From Pseudomonadota bacterium (lineage in GTDB: Bacteria; Pseudomonadota; Alphaproteobacteria; Parvibaculales; Parvibaculaceae): a DNA stretch of 5,043 nucleotides. Below, one piece after another: positions 1-5,043 of the stretch. The notes beneath the pieces are model-generated. The model made no database searches, had not been told where the DNA came from, and worked only from the letters and a program-made list of their open reading frames with translations. Every line of letters starts with the position of its first letter. Within the stretch, counting starts at the first letter, position 1. The stretch spans positions 1 to 5,043 of the forward strand of contig JAJXZC010000430.1 of assembly GCA_021780275.1 (NCBI GenBank). The letters run 5' to 3'. A program made the position numbers and the translations under genes.

Positions 1-366
1 GTCCGGCACCTGATCGGCGGTGGCGTCGTTGTTGGCGCCGGGCGCGACGATCGACATGTTCATGCCGCTTGAATCGACGGCGACGGTCGAGTGGCCGGTC
101 GGGTGCTCCGACATGCCGATGCCCGACGCCCAGATGCTCTGGTTCTTGAGATTGTTGACGCAACGGCGGCCGAAGCTGTCGTCGCCGATCTTTCCGACCA
201 CCGCGACTTTCGCGCCCGCGCGCGCCGCGGCGACCGCCTGGTTCGCGCCCTTGCCGCCGGGATGGCTTAAATAATCCGAGGTGCAGGGAACGGTCTCGCC
301 CGGCTTGGGAAAATGCTCCACCGGCATGACCGTGTTGATGTTCAAGGATCCGAAGACAATGATCAT
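1..366 (-). CDS. rbsK: Ribokinase-like PfkB-family sugar kinase (N-terminal part, runs off the window)
   Basis: Only the first 122 codons are present; the C-terminal half, with the catalytic Asp and anion hole, lies left of position 1. The protein starts MIIVFGSLNINTV, the first beta strand and sugar-binding turn of the PfkB fold. The strong family signature GGKGANQAVAAARAGA follows at residues 37-52, then VVGKIGDDSFG and a PTGHSTVAVDSSG strand. This pattern is that of ribokinase, a cytoplasmic enzyme that phosphorylates D-ribose to ribose-5-phosphate with ATP. Other PfkB sugar or nucleoside kinases share it, so the substrate is inferred. The Asp expected in the N-x-D turn, which contacts ribose in E. 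coli RbsK, is Asn11 here. The ATG at 366 places the first strand correctly; a purine-rich GGGGGAG lies about 13 bases upstream, a loose ribosome-binding site. The gene is divergent from hemA and no sugar transporter is visible. Confidence 0.88.
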   Translation of the reverse strand, partial: MIIVFGSLNINTVMPVEHFPKPGETVPCTSDYLSHPGGKGANQAVAAARAGAKVAVVGKIGDDSFGRRCVNNLKNQSIWASGIGMSEHPTGHSTVAVDSSGMNMSIVAPGANNDATADQVPD

Positions 367-425
367 GGCGCTGAAAAAACTCCCCCTGATGCATATCTTA
401 AGCTGAAAAGCGGTGCGGGGGGAAG

Positions 426-454
426 GTTATAATGGAATGCCGGGTTTTGCGCAA
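426..454 (-). promoter_or_regulatory. Candidate sigma70-type promoter for the ribokinase-like gene
   Basis: Read on the minus strand, TTGCGC (454-449) is followed after exactly 17 bases by TATAAC (431-426). The -10 box matches 5 of 6 consensus bases and the -35 box keeps the TTG core but only 3 of 6 overall. It would start transcription near 419 and give a leader of about 50 bases. The spacing is right, but the -35 is weak, so this is a candidate only. Confidence 0.35.
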
Positions 455-474
455 AGAGGACTGGCGCGGGGCTG

Positions 475-480
475 TATAAT
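475..480 (+). promoter_or_regulatory. Candidate -10 box upstream of hemA
   Basis: A perfect TATAAT lies about 120 bases upstream of the preferred hemA start, and a second perfect copy lies at 492-497. Neither has a recognisable -35 box at 16-18 bases. The short AT-rich stretch 475-515 is nevertheless the most promoter-like part of the divergent region on the plus strand, and hemA needs a promoter here because the upstream gene is divergent. Which box is used cannot be told from sequence. Confidence 0.25.
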
Positions 481-590
481 TTATGTCAAAATATAATTTT
501 TGCTCTTATCTTAATATCAGCGGCGATGAAGCGTAAACATAAAGCCGGAAGAAACCAGGTGCTTTCCGCACGACAATCATATACAATCTC

Positions 591-596
591 AGGTAG
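591..596 (+). promoter_or_regulatory. Ribosome-binding site supporting the hemA start at 601
   Basis: AGGTAG lies four bases before the ATG at 601 and resembles the AGGAGG consensus. Neither the in-frame ATG at 526 nor the one at 640 has a better purine-rich site, so this motif is the main reason for choosing 601. The match is imperfect and the spacing is short. Confidence 0.4.
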
Positions 597-600
597 CAAA

Positions 601-1905
601 ATGCGTTCCATTTCCAATAACAACGGCTCCGGTAACAACATGGCCAAGAAAAACCCCCCGAAAGCGCAAAGCAAAAACACGCCGGTCAGCTTTTACGAGA
701 CGTTCTTTGAAAAGCGCCTCTCCGACCTGCACAAGGAAGGCCGCTACCGCGTCTTCGCCGATCTCGAACGGCACGTCGGGCATTTCCCCAAGGCGACCTT
801 TCGCGACGCCGCCGGCCATCCGCGCGAAATCACCATCTGGTGCAGCAACGATTATCTCGGCATGGGCCAGCATCCGGACGTGATCAAGGCGACCTGCGCC
901 GCGGTGCAATCCTCCGGCGCGGGCGCGGGCGGCACGCGCAACATCTCCGGCACGACGCGCTATCACATCGAGCTGGAAAAAGAGCTCGCCGACCTGCACG
1001 GCAAGCCGGAAGCTTTGGTTTTCACCTCGGGCTACATTTCCAACGAAGCCTCTCTCAGCACGCTGGCGAAGCTTTTGCCGGATTGCGTCGTCTTTTCGGA
1101 CGAGAAGAACCACGCCTCGATGATCGCGGGCATCCGCGGATCGGGTTGCGAGAAATACATCTTCCGCCACAACGATCTCGAACATCTGGAATCGCTTTTG
1201 AACGCGGTCGAGCGCTGCCGCCCGAAGATCATCGCGTTCGAATCGGTCTATTCGATGGACGGCGACATCGCCCCGATCAGGGAGATCTGCGACCTCGCCG
1301 AGGAATACGGCGCGCTCACCTATCTTGACGAAGTGCACGCCGTCGGCATGTACGGCCCGCGCGGCGCGGGCGTCGCCGAGCGCGACGGGCAGATGCACCG
1401 CGTCGACGTGATCGAAGGCACGCTCGGCAAGGCGTTCGGCTGCATGGGCGGCTACATCGCCAGCACCAAGGCGATCATCGACGTCGTGCGCTCTTATGCA
1501 TCGGGTTTCATCTTCACCACCTCGCTGCCGCCGGGATTGCTGGCGGGCGCGGTCGCTTCGGTCAAGCACCTCAAAACCTCGCAGGTCGAGCGCGCGCGGC
1601 ATCAGGAGCGCGCCGCGACCTTGAAGAAGCTTCTCGCCGACAACGGCCTGCCGGTCATGCCATCGGTCAGCCACATCGTGCCGCTGTTGGTGGGTGACGC
1701 GCGATTGTGCAAGGCGGCGTCGGACGATCTCATGCTCTACCACAACATCTACGTGCAGCCGATCAACTACCCGACCGTGCCGCGCGGCACCGAGCGCCTG
1801 CGCCTCACGCCGTCGCCGTTCCATACCGACGCGGACATGAACGCGCTGGTCGACGCCCTGTGCGACGTGTGGGAGAATTTAAGCCTCACCCGCGCCGCGG
1901 CCTGA
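601..1905 (+). CDS. hemA: 5-aminolevulinate synthase (ALAS, Shemin pathway)
   Basis: A cytoplasmic PLP enzyme that condenses glycine with succinyl-CoA to 5-aminolevulinate, the first committed step of haem synthesis in alphaproteobacteria. From the 601 start it has 434 residues. Family landmarks are [12 protein letters not shown] (46-57), CSNDYLGMG (81-89), [16 protein letters not shown] (111-126), [11 protein letters not shown] with the ring-stacking His171, [20 protein letters not shown] (243-262) and TLGKAFG (274-280) with the PLP Schiff-base Lys277. [10 protein letters not shown] (303-312) and [10 protein letters not shown] (397-406) follow; Arg401 probably binds the substrate carboxylate. 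The [14 protein letters not shown] and FTTSLPP patterns favour ALAS over the related KBL and AONS enzymes. Bacterial ALAS is usually near 405 residues, so about 28 N-terminal residues rich in Asn, Ser and Lys are extra. Starts at 526 or 640 are also possible. It is the first gene of the run; ribF follows after 19 bp. Confidence 0.96.
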   Translation: MRSISNNNGSGNNMAKKNPPKAQSKNTPVSFYETFFEKRLSDLHKEGRYRVFADLERHVGHFPKATFRDAAGHPREITIWCSNDYLGMGQHPDVIKATCAAVQSSGAGAGGTRNISGTTRYHIELEKELADLHGKPEALVFTSGYISNEASLSTLAKLLPDCVVFSDEKNHASMIAGIRGSGCEKYIFRHNDLEHLESLLNAVERCRPKIIAFESVYSMDGDIAPIREICDLAEEYGALTYLDEVHAVGMYGPRGAGVAERDGQMHRVDVIEGTLGKAFGCMGGYIASTKAIIDVVRSYASGFIFTTSLPPGLLAGAVASVKHLKTSQVERARHQERAATLKKLLADNGLPVMPSVSHIVPLLVGDARLCKAASDDLMLYHNIYVQPINYPTVPRGTERLRLTPSPFHTDADMNALVDALCDVWENLSLTRAAA

Positions 1906-1924
1906 TCTCCGGCTCCCGACGTTC

Positions 1925-2866
1925 ATGGCGCAGCTTCATCGTGACAGCAGGAACATTCCGTCGCAAGCGCAAGGTTGCGTGCTCGCGCTCGGCAATTTCG
2001 ACGGCGTGCACAAGGGCCACCGCGCGCTGATCGCCGAAGCCGCGAAAATCGCCGGGAAAAAAAACGCGCCGCTCGGCGTCGTCACCTTCGCGCCGCATCC
2101 GCGCCGGTTTTTCCAGCCCGATTCCGAACCTTTTTGCCTGACGCTTCCGCCGATGAAGCAAAGATTGCTTTTCGATCTCGGCGTCGATCATATTTTCGAG
2201 CTGACGTTCGACGCCGCGCTGGCGGACATGGCGGCGCAGACGTTCGTCGATGACGTACTGGCGCGCGATTTGCGCGCAAGGCATGTCGTGACGGGGGAAA
2301 ATTTCCTGTTCGGCAAAAACCGCTCCGGCGACGTCGATACGCTCGCGGCGGCAAAAGACAGGTTCGGCTTCACGGCGCTCGCGCCTGCGCTTTCGGCGGC
2401 GCATCAGGTTTATTCCTCCTCGGCGGTGCGCGGCTTTCTGAAAGCGGCGCGGTTCGATCTCGCCGAAGAGATGCTCGGCTGGCCGTGGGCGGTCGAGGCC
2501 GCGATCGAGCACGGCGACAAGCGCGGGCGGGAACTCGGCTTTCCCACCATCAACCAGCGCGTGGCGGACTATGTGCAGATTCCCTACGGCATCTATGCCG
2601 TGCGGGTGCAGGTCGCGGGCGAGGACTTTTGGCGCGACGGCGTTTCCAGCTTCGGCATCCGCCCGATGTTCGAAAGCCCTCAGCCGCTGTTCGAAACTTT
2701 TATTTTCGATTTCAATCGGGAAATCTATGGAAAAATGGCGCGCGTGCGCCCCGTGCGGCATTTGCGCCCCGAGGCGCGGTTCGACAGTCTCGATGCGCTG
2801 ATCGCGCAAATGAAAGAGGATTGCGTCCGCGCCGTCGCTGTGCTGAAATCGTCGCGTGATCGATAA
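1925..2866 (+). CDS. ribF: Bifunctional riboflavin kinase / FAD synthetase
   Basis: A cytoplasmic enzyme that phosphorylates riboflavin to FMN and then adenylylates FMN to FAD. The 313 residues fit the usual 305-320. The N-terminal FAD synthetase (nucleotidyltransferase) domain shows LGNFDGVHKGH (22-32), the HIGH-like ATP site; TFAPHP (54-59); GENFLFGKNRSGD (124-136); and YSSSAVR (163-169), the ISSTxIR-type motif. The C-terminal riboflavin kinase domain shows GRELGFPTIN (201-210, commonly GFPTAN), YGIYAV (221-226), GIRPMFE (244-250) and LFETFIFDF (255-263), whose Glu257 aligns with the catalytic Glu. The start at 1925 lacks a convincing Shine-Dalgarno sequence, but HRDSRNIPSQAQG preceding the first beta strand matches the usual alphaproteobacterial RibF N-terminus. 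Translation may be partly coupled to hemA, 19 bp upstream; lspA follows closely. Confidence 0.96.
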   Translation: MAQLHRDSRNIPSQAQGCVLALGNFDGVHKGHRALIAEAAKIAGKKNAPLGVVTFAPHPRRFFQPDSEPFCLTLPPMKQRLLFDLGVDHIFELTFDAALADMAAQTFVDDVLARDLRARHVVTGENFLFGKNRSGDVDTLAAAKDRFGFTALAPALSAAHQVYSSSAVRGFLKAARFDLAEEMLGWPWAVEAAIEHGDKRGRELGFPTINQRVADYVQIPYGIYAVRVQVAGEDFWRDGVSSFGIRPMFESPQPLFETFIFDFNREIYGKMARVRPVRHLRPEARFDSLDALIAQMKEDCVRAVAVLKSSRDR

Positions 2867-2871
2867 AAGGA
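2867..2871 (+). promoter_or_regulatory. Ribosome-binding site deciding the lspA start
   Basis: AAGGA begins directly after the ribF stop codon. It lies seven bases before the ATG at 2879, which is ideal, but only one base before the in-frame ATG at 2873. This favours 2879 by two codons. Confidence 0.6.
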
Positions 2872-2878
2872 AATGACG

Positions 2879-3463
2879 ATGGCTGCTTCATCCCGCAGGG
2901 GAAAATATTTTCTGCCCGGCCTCGCGCTGGTCTCCGGCGTGATCGCCGCCGACCAGTACACCAAGTGGCTGGTCATGAACAAAATATTGCGCCCCGCGGG
3001 CGTCGCGCCCGAGACGTTCGCCCACTGGTTCGTCACCATGAAGAAAATCGGCTTCTTCGTCATGCTGCGCGAGCATTTCAAGCACATGACGCTGGCGCCG
3101 TTCCTCAACCTCGTCATGGTGTGGAACCAGGGCATCAGCTTCGGCATGTTCGATACCGGCAAGCCGAAAATGGCGCTGGTCTTCATCGGCGTTTCGCTGG
3201 TCATTTCTCTGCTCCTGCTGATGTGGCTGGCGATGTCGGCGCAGGCCTGGACGGCCACGGCCTTGAGCCTCATCTCCGGCGGCGCGCTCGCCAACGTCAT
3301 CGACCGCGTGCGCTTCGACGCCGTGGCCGATTTCATCGATGTTCACTACCGGCAGTATCACTGGCCGGCCTTCAATCTCGCAGACAGCTGCATCGTCGTC
3401 GGCGCGGGCATCCTGATGCTCGGGTCCTTTCTCGGCGATACCAGCGCAAGGAGAAGCTCATGA
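2879..3463 (+). CDS. lspA: Lipoprotein signal peptidase (signal peptidase II)
   Basis: An inner-membrane aspartyl protease that removes the signal peptide from diacylglyceryl-modified prolipoproteins just before the lipobox Cys. From 2879 it has 194 residues. It shows TM1 (about 10-25) ending in DQYTK (25-29), WNQGISFG (82-89), TM2 (about 99-118), TM3 leading into GGALANVIDR (134-143), VADFID with catalytic Asp151, FNLAD with catalytic Asp169, and TM4 (about 170-187). All five conserved LspA boxes are recognisable. Most homologues have about 165 residues. The excess lies between TM1 and the N-x-G box (about residues 34-72), where Asp25 to Asn83 spans 58 residues against about 30 in E. coli; it contains aromatic and basic stretches. 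The start at 2873 would add Met-Thr. The stop overlaps the next start as ATGA, implying translational coupling to the downstream lipoprotein, itself an LspA substrate. Confidence 0.95.
   Translation: MAASSRRGKYFLPGLALVSGVIAADQYTKWLVMNKILRPAGVAPETFAHWFVTMKKIGFFVMLREHFKHMTLAPFLNLVMVWNQGISFGMFDTGKPKMALVFIGVSLVISLLLLMWLAMSAQAWTATALSLISGGALANVIDRVRFDAVADFIDVHYRQYHWPAFNLADSCIVVGAGILMLGSFLGDTSARRSS
3448..3453 (+). promoter_or_regulatory. Ribosome-binding site of the bamF-like gene
   Basis: AAGGAG lies six bases before the ATG at 3460, inside the last codons of lspA. It fixes the start of the lipoprotein and rules out the longer in-frame extension reaching back to 2965, which overlies lspA. Confidence 0.75.
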
Positions 3464-4059
3464 ATAAAAAGATACCGAAGAACCTCCTGACCGCGGGCGC
3501 TTTTCTGCTCGCGGCTTTGGCGCTTTCCGCCTGTTCCGGCGTGAAACAGGAAATGGGCGTCGGCCGTCATTCGCCCAACGCGTTCGACGTCGTGACGCGC
3601 GCGCCGCTGACGCTGCCACCCGATTACGCGTTGCGTCCGCCTGCCGATGCCGGCGCCGTGACGCCCGCCGCGACGGCGGCGACGTCGTCGCAGGTGAAGG
3701 ATGAGCTGATGGGCGAGACCATGGCGACGACGGATGCGCCCGCGCCCAAGCCCGCGCCCGCCGATCCCGCCGTGACCGCCTTCATGGACAAGCTCGGCGT
3801 GCCCAACGCCAATCCCGACATCCGCCAGCTGATCGATCAGGACAACGGCTATATCGCCTTGAAAAACCAGCCGGTCACCGACAAACTGATCTTCTGGCAG
3901 GACGCCAAGCCTTCGGTCAACGACATTCCGCCCTCGCTGGTCGATCCGGAGGCCGAAGCCGCGCGCATCAAGAAAGATCAGGCCGAAGGCAAGCCGATCA
4001 ATACGGGCATGGTGCCGACCATCGAGCAGAAAACCAACCCGCTCGACAAGATTTTTTAA
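3460..4059 (+). CDS. bamF: DUF3035 / BamF-type outer-membrane lipoprotein
   Basis: A 199-residue prolipoprotein. It has a basic n-region (MNKKIPKN), a hydrophobic core (9-21) and the lipobox LSAC (22-25), so it should be lipidated on Cys25 and cleaved by signal peptidase II. Ser at +2 fits sorting to the outer membrane. The mature N-terminus carries AFDVVTRAPLTLPPDYALRP (41-60), the hallmark of the alphaproteobacterial DUF3035 family. A BamC-related motif of this kind was reported in Caulobacter BamF, a lipoprotein subunit of the BAM outer-membrane protein assembly complex. An Ala/Pro-rich linker (91-104) and a more conserved segment around NPDIRQLIDQDNGY (118-131) follow; the tail ends TNPLDKIF. 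The start overlaps the lspA stop by 4 bp with a strong ribosome-binding site. Membership of the family is fairly secure; a BAM role is inferred from the family. It is the last gene of the operon. Confidence 0.82.
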   Translation: MNKKIPKNLLTAGAFLLAALALSACSGVKQEMGVGRHSPNAFDVVTRAPLTLPPDYALRPPADAGAVTPAATAATSSQVKDELMGETMATTDAPAPKPAPADPAVTAFMDKLGVPNANPDIRQLIDQDNGYIALKNQPVTDKLIFWQDAKPSVNDIPPSLVDPEAEAARIKKDQAEGKPINTGMVPTIEQKTNPLDKIF

Positions 4060-4071
4060 GTTTGGAATATT

Positions 4072-4809
4072 TTAGATTTCCGGCGCGAATTTTTCCGCGC
4101 GCGCGGCGGCGGCTTTTTTGAGTTGCGCGGGCGAGAGGGATGCGATGTCATGCGCGTCGTACTCGTCCAGAATGTCTTGCAACGCGTCGGCTGTGGCGTG
4201 CACCGCGTCTCCGGCGCGGCGGTCGGCGATGAGTTTTTTCAGGTCGTCCGCGTCGAGAAAGCCGTCGCGCAGGCCTTTCAGCGCGCCGAAGCAATCGGCG
4301 CTGATCTCGCAGAGGGTGAGCGTCGTAGCGTCGATGCCCGGATCGTCGCCGTCCTTCACGAACTCGAGTTCCTTCTCCGTCATGCCGCGCGGCGTGATCA
4401 GGTGGCCGAGCTCGTGATAGAAAGCGAAGGCGTTGGTCTTTTCCACCGGCAGGGAGAACATGATGTCAGCCAGCGATTTGCCGCTTTCGTTTGACATCAG
4501 AAGGCAGCTTTTGCCCGAAACGCAATCCTTCATGCTGATGCCGCCGCCGAGCAGCGCGTTGAAGAGGATTCCCTCCGCCGCATCCGCCACGGGCACGCCG
4601 AGCCCTTTGGCGAGCTGTTCCAGATAGGCGGGCGACGTCGAGGCGATCCAGCGCGCGAGCTTTTCGCTTGCGCCTTCTTCGGAAATGTCGATGAAGGTGA
4701 TGTTTTTCGTTTCCTCGGGGTAATCGCGGCGCGCGTCTTCCGCCGCGCGGTTGAAGTCGAAGGCGAGTGCGGGGGCGGGCGAATGTTTGTCGCGGTTCTC
4801 GTTTGGCAT
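4072..4809 (-). CDS. Uncharacterised protein with an HELGH zinc-metalloprotease motif
   Basis: I do not recognise this 245-residue protein. Its central FYHELGHLITPRG (130-142) contains HExxH, the zinc-binding and catalytic motif of zincin proteases (His132, Glu133, His136). Thirty-two residues later CEISADCFGAL (167-177) supplies Glu168 in an E-x-x-AD setting, a plausible third zinc ligand as in gluzincins or ImmA/IrrE-like proteins; that assignment is inferred. The region before it (60-128) is mixed helical and includes GILFNALLGGG; the C-terminus (184-240) looks helical and charged. There is no signal peptide or membrane segment, so it is probably cytoplasmic. Four cysteines (95, 102, 167, 173) are present. 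The ATG at 4809 has AAGGAT nine bases upstream. GC content and codon use resemble the neighbours. It converges on the bamF-like gene with only 12 bp between stop codons. An inactive zincin fold with a structural role is also possible. Confidence 0.75.
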   Translation of the reverse strand: MPNENRDKHSPAPALAFDFNRAAEDARRDYPEETKNITFIDISEEGASEKLARWIASTSPAYLEQLAKGLGVPVADAAEGILFNALLGGGISMKDCVSGKSCLLMSNESGKSLADIMFSLPVEKTNAFAFYHELGHLITPRGMTEKELEFVKDGDDPGIDATTLTLCEISADCFGALKGLRDGFLDADDLKKLIADRRAGDAVHATADALQDILDEYDAHDIASLSPAQLKKAAAARAEKFAPEI

Positions 4810-4834
4810 TCAAAAAGATCCTTTGTATGAAAAT

Positions 4835-4863
4835 TTTTTACCATAAAATTGAATACGTGTAAA
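4835..4863 (-). promoter_or_regulatory. Candidate promoter for the HELGH-protein gene
   Basis: On the minus strand TTTACA (4863-4858, 5 of 6 matches to -35) is separated by 17 bases from TAAAAA (4840-4835, 4 of 6 matches to -10). Transcription would start near 4828, giving a leader of about 20 bases that just includes the AAGGAT ribosome-binding site at 4823-4818. The region is AT-rich, so chance matches are easy. Confidence 0.35.
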
Positions 4864-4917
4864 TAGCGTAATGACGGTTCTGGACGGCAGGCAACAGCAC
4901 CGGGAAAAACTGGCTGC

Positions 4918-4943
4918 AAAAAAGCCCTTGGCACCCAACGAGC
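4918..4943 (-). terminator. Candidate rho-independent terminator on the minus strand
   Basis: Minus-strand RNA would read GCUC-G-UUGG, a GUG loop, CCAAGGGC and then six U residues. This forms an 8-bp stem with one bulged G and one G-U pair, directly followed by the U-tract. It would stop transcription entering from the right of the window before the HELGH-protein gene. The stem is short and the loop small, and the gene it would serve is not visible. Confidence 0.3.
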
Positions 4944-4992
4944 TGTAACGTTCTTCAGTTGATCAGATATTCCGCTAATTAAAGCAGTAAAA

Positions 4993-5017
4993 TCAATAAA
5001 AAGTCGAATTTTATTGA
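4993..5017. repeat. Perfect 9-bp inverted repeat overlapping a -35 box
   Basis: TCAATAAAA (4993-5001) and its exact reverse complement TTTTATTGA (5009-5017) flank a 7-base spacer, with centres of the arms 16 bases apart. The right arm covers the first four bases of the TTGACA at 5014-5019. The geometry suits a dimeric repressor or activator site. Because the arms are AT-rich, it could instead be part of an UP element that matches by chance. Confidence 0.5.
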
Positions 5018-5042
5018 CATAAATATAAAAATGGGGTATAAA
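5014..5042 (+). promoter_or_regulatory. Near-consensus sigma70 promoter reading out of the window
   Basis: TTGACA (5014-5019) matches the -35 consensus perfectly. After exactly 17 bases comes TATAAA (5037-5042), 5 of 6 matches to the -10 box. The 40 bases upstream are strongly AT-rich with A and T tracts (AATTAAAG, AATAAAAAG, AATTTTATT), like an UP element of a strongly expressed gene. Transcription would begin just beyond the window edge, so the gene served is unknown; a highly expressed gene or stable RNA is a reasonable guess. Confidence 0.65.
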
Positions 5043-5043
5043 T

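Noticed and set aside
589..1824. A 411-codon open frame on the minus strand opposite hemA.
   Set aside because: It is antisense to an unmistakable ALAS gene. Its product is rich in Arg, Ala, Val and Asp with no recognisable motif, as expected when GC-rich codons are read in reverse.
1886..2809. A 307-codon open frame on the minus strand opposite ribF.
   Set aside because: Same reason: the sense strand encodes both RibF domains with all motifs, and the antisense product is Arg-rich without family resemblance.
2965..3459. An in-frame N-terminal extension of the lipoprotein reaching back through lspA.
   Set aside because: It overlies the lspA coding sequence, is His/Arg-rich, and would bury the signal peptide and lipobox. 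A strong ribosome-binding site supports the start at 3460.
4095..4119. CCGCGCGCGCGG palindrome followed by GCGGC-type sequence and six T's, as a plus-strand terminator for the operon.
   Set aside because: The palindrome allows only a 4-bp stem around a 4-base loop, and seven bases separate it from the T-tract. It also lies in the coding end of the convergent gene, where GC-rich codons explain it.
4530..4934. A 134-codon minus-strand frame extending into the right intergenic region.
   Set aside because: It overlaps the HELGH-protein gene in another frame, and its upstream part shows no conserved motif or good start signal.
4946..4970. AACGTT and TGATCA palindromes and a TTGAT half-site, considered as regulator binding sites such as an FNR box.
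   Set aside because: TTGATCAGATATTC lacks the second half-site ATCAA, and 6-bp palindromes are common by chance.
1..5043. Search for defence systems, CRISPR repeats, prophage, insertion-sequence ends, tRNAs and riboswitches.
   Set aside because: No direct-repeat array, transposase, cloverleaf or recognisable FMN or other riboswitch was seen; the gap before ribF is only 19 bp and cannot hold an FMN riboswitch.

Overview
The window looks like chromosomal DNA from an alphaproteobacterium. Two genes point there: a Shemin-pathway 5-aminolevulinate synthase (hemA), and a DUF3035/BamF-type outer-membrane lipoprotein, a family largely confined to Alphaproteobacteria. The genes are GC-rich with GC-rich third positions, while the two intergenic regions are clearly AT-richer. 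I cannot place the organism below class level. There are no transposases, integrases, CRISPR arrays, tRNAs or rRNAs, and nothing suggests recent gene transfer.

Layout. Positions 1-366 (minus strand) hold the N-terminal 122 codons of a ribokinase-like PfkB sugar kinase that runs off the left edge. A divergent intergenic region (367-600) follows. It contains a candidate promoter for the kinase and weak -10-like boxes facing the hemA side. Four plus-strand genes then form a tight run: hemA (601-1905), ribF (1925-2866), lspA (2879-3463) and a bamF-like lipoprotein gene (3460-4059). Gaps are 19 bp and 12 bp, and the last pair overlaps by 4 bp, so this is probably one operon. After a 12-bp convergent gap, a minus-strand gene (4072-4809) encodes an unrecognised 245-residue protein with an HELGH zinc-protease motif. 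The last 234 bases are AT-rich and non-coding. They hold a candidate promoter for the metallopeptidase-like gene, a candidate minus-strand terminator, and at the right edge a near-consensus promoter (TTGACA, 17 bp, TATAAA). That promoter fires out of the window, and a perfect 9-bp inverted repeat overlaps its -35 box.

How the genes fit together. The operon combines cofactor supply (HemA makes the tetrapyrrole precursor; RibF makes FMN and FAD) with envelope biogenesis (LspA removes the signal peptide of prolipoproteins; the BamF-like protein is itself such a prolipoprotein, encoded immediately downstream). In many alphaproteobacteria ileS lies between ribF and lspA; here it is absent and hemA sits upstream. 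Most of the window is housekeeping. I see no clear new multi-gene system. The points most worth a second look are the uncharacterised HELGH protein, the enlarged LspA periplasmic region, the Asp-to-Asn change in the sugar kinase, and the promoter-operator arrangement at the right edge.
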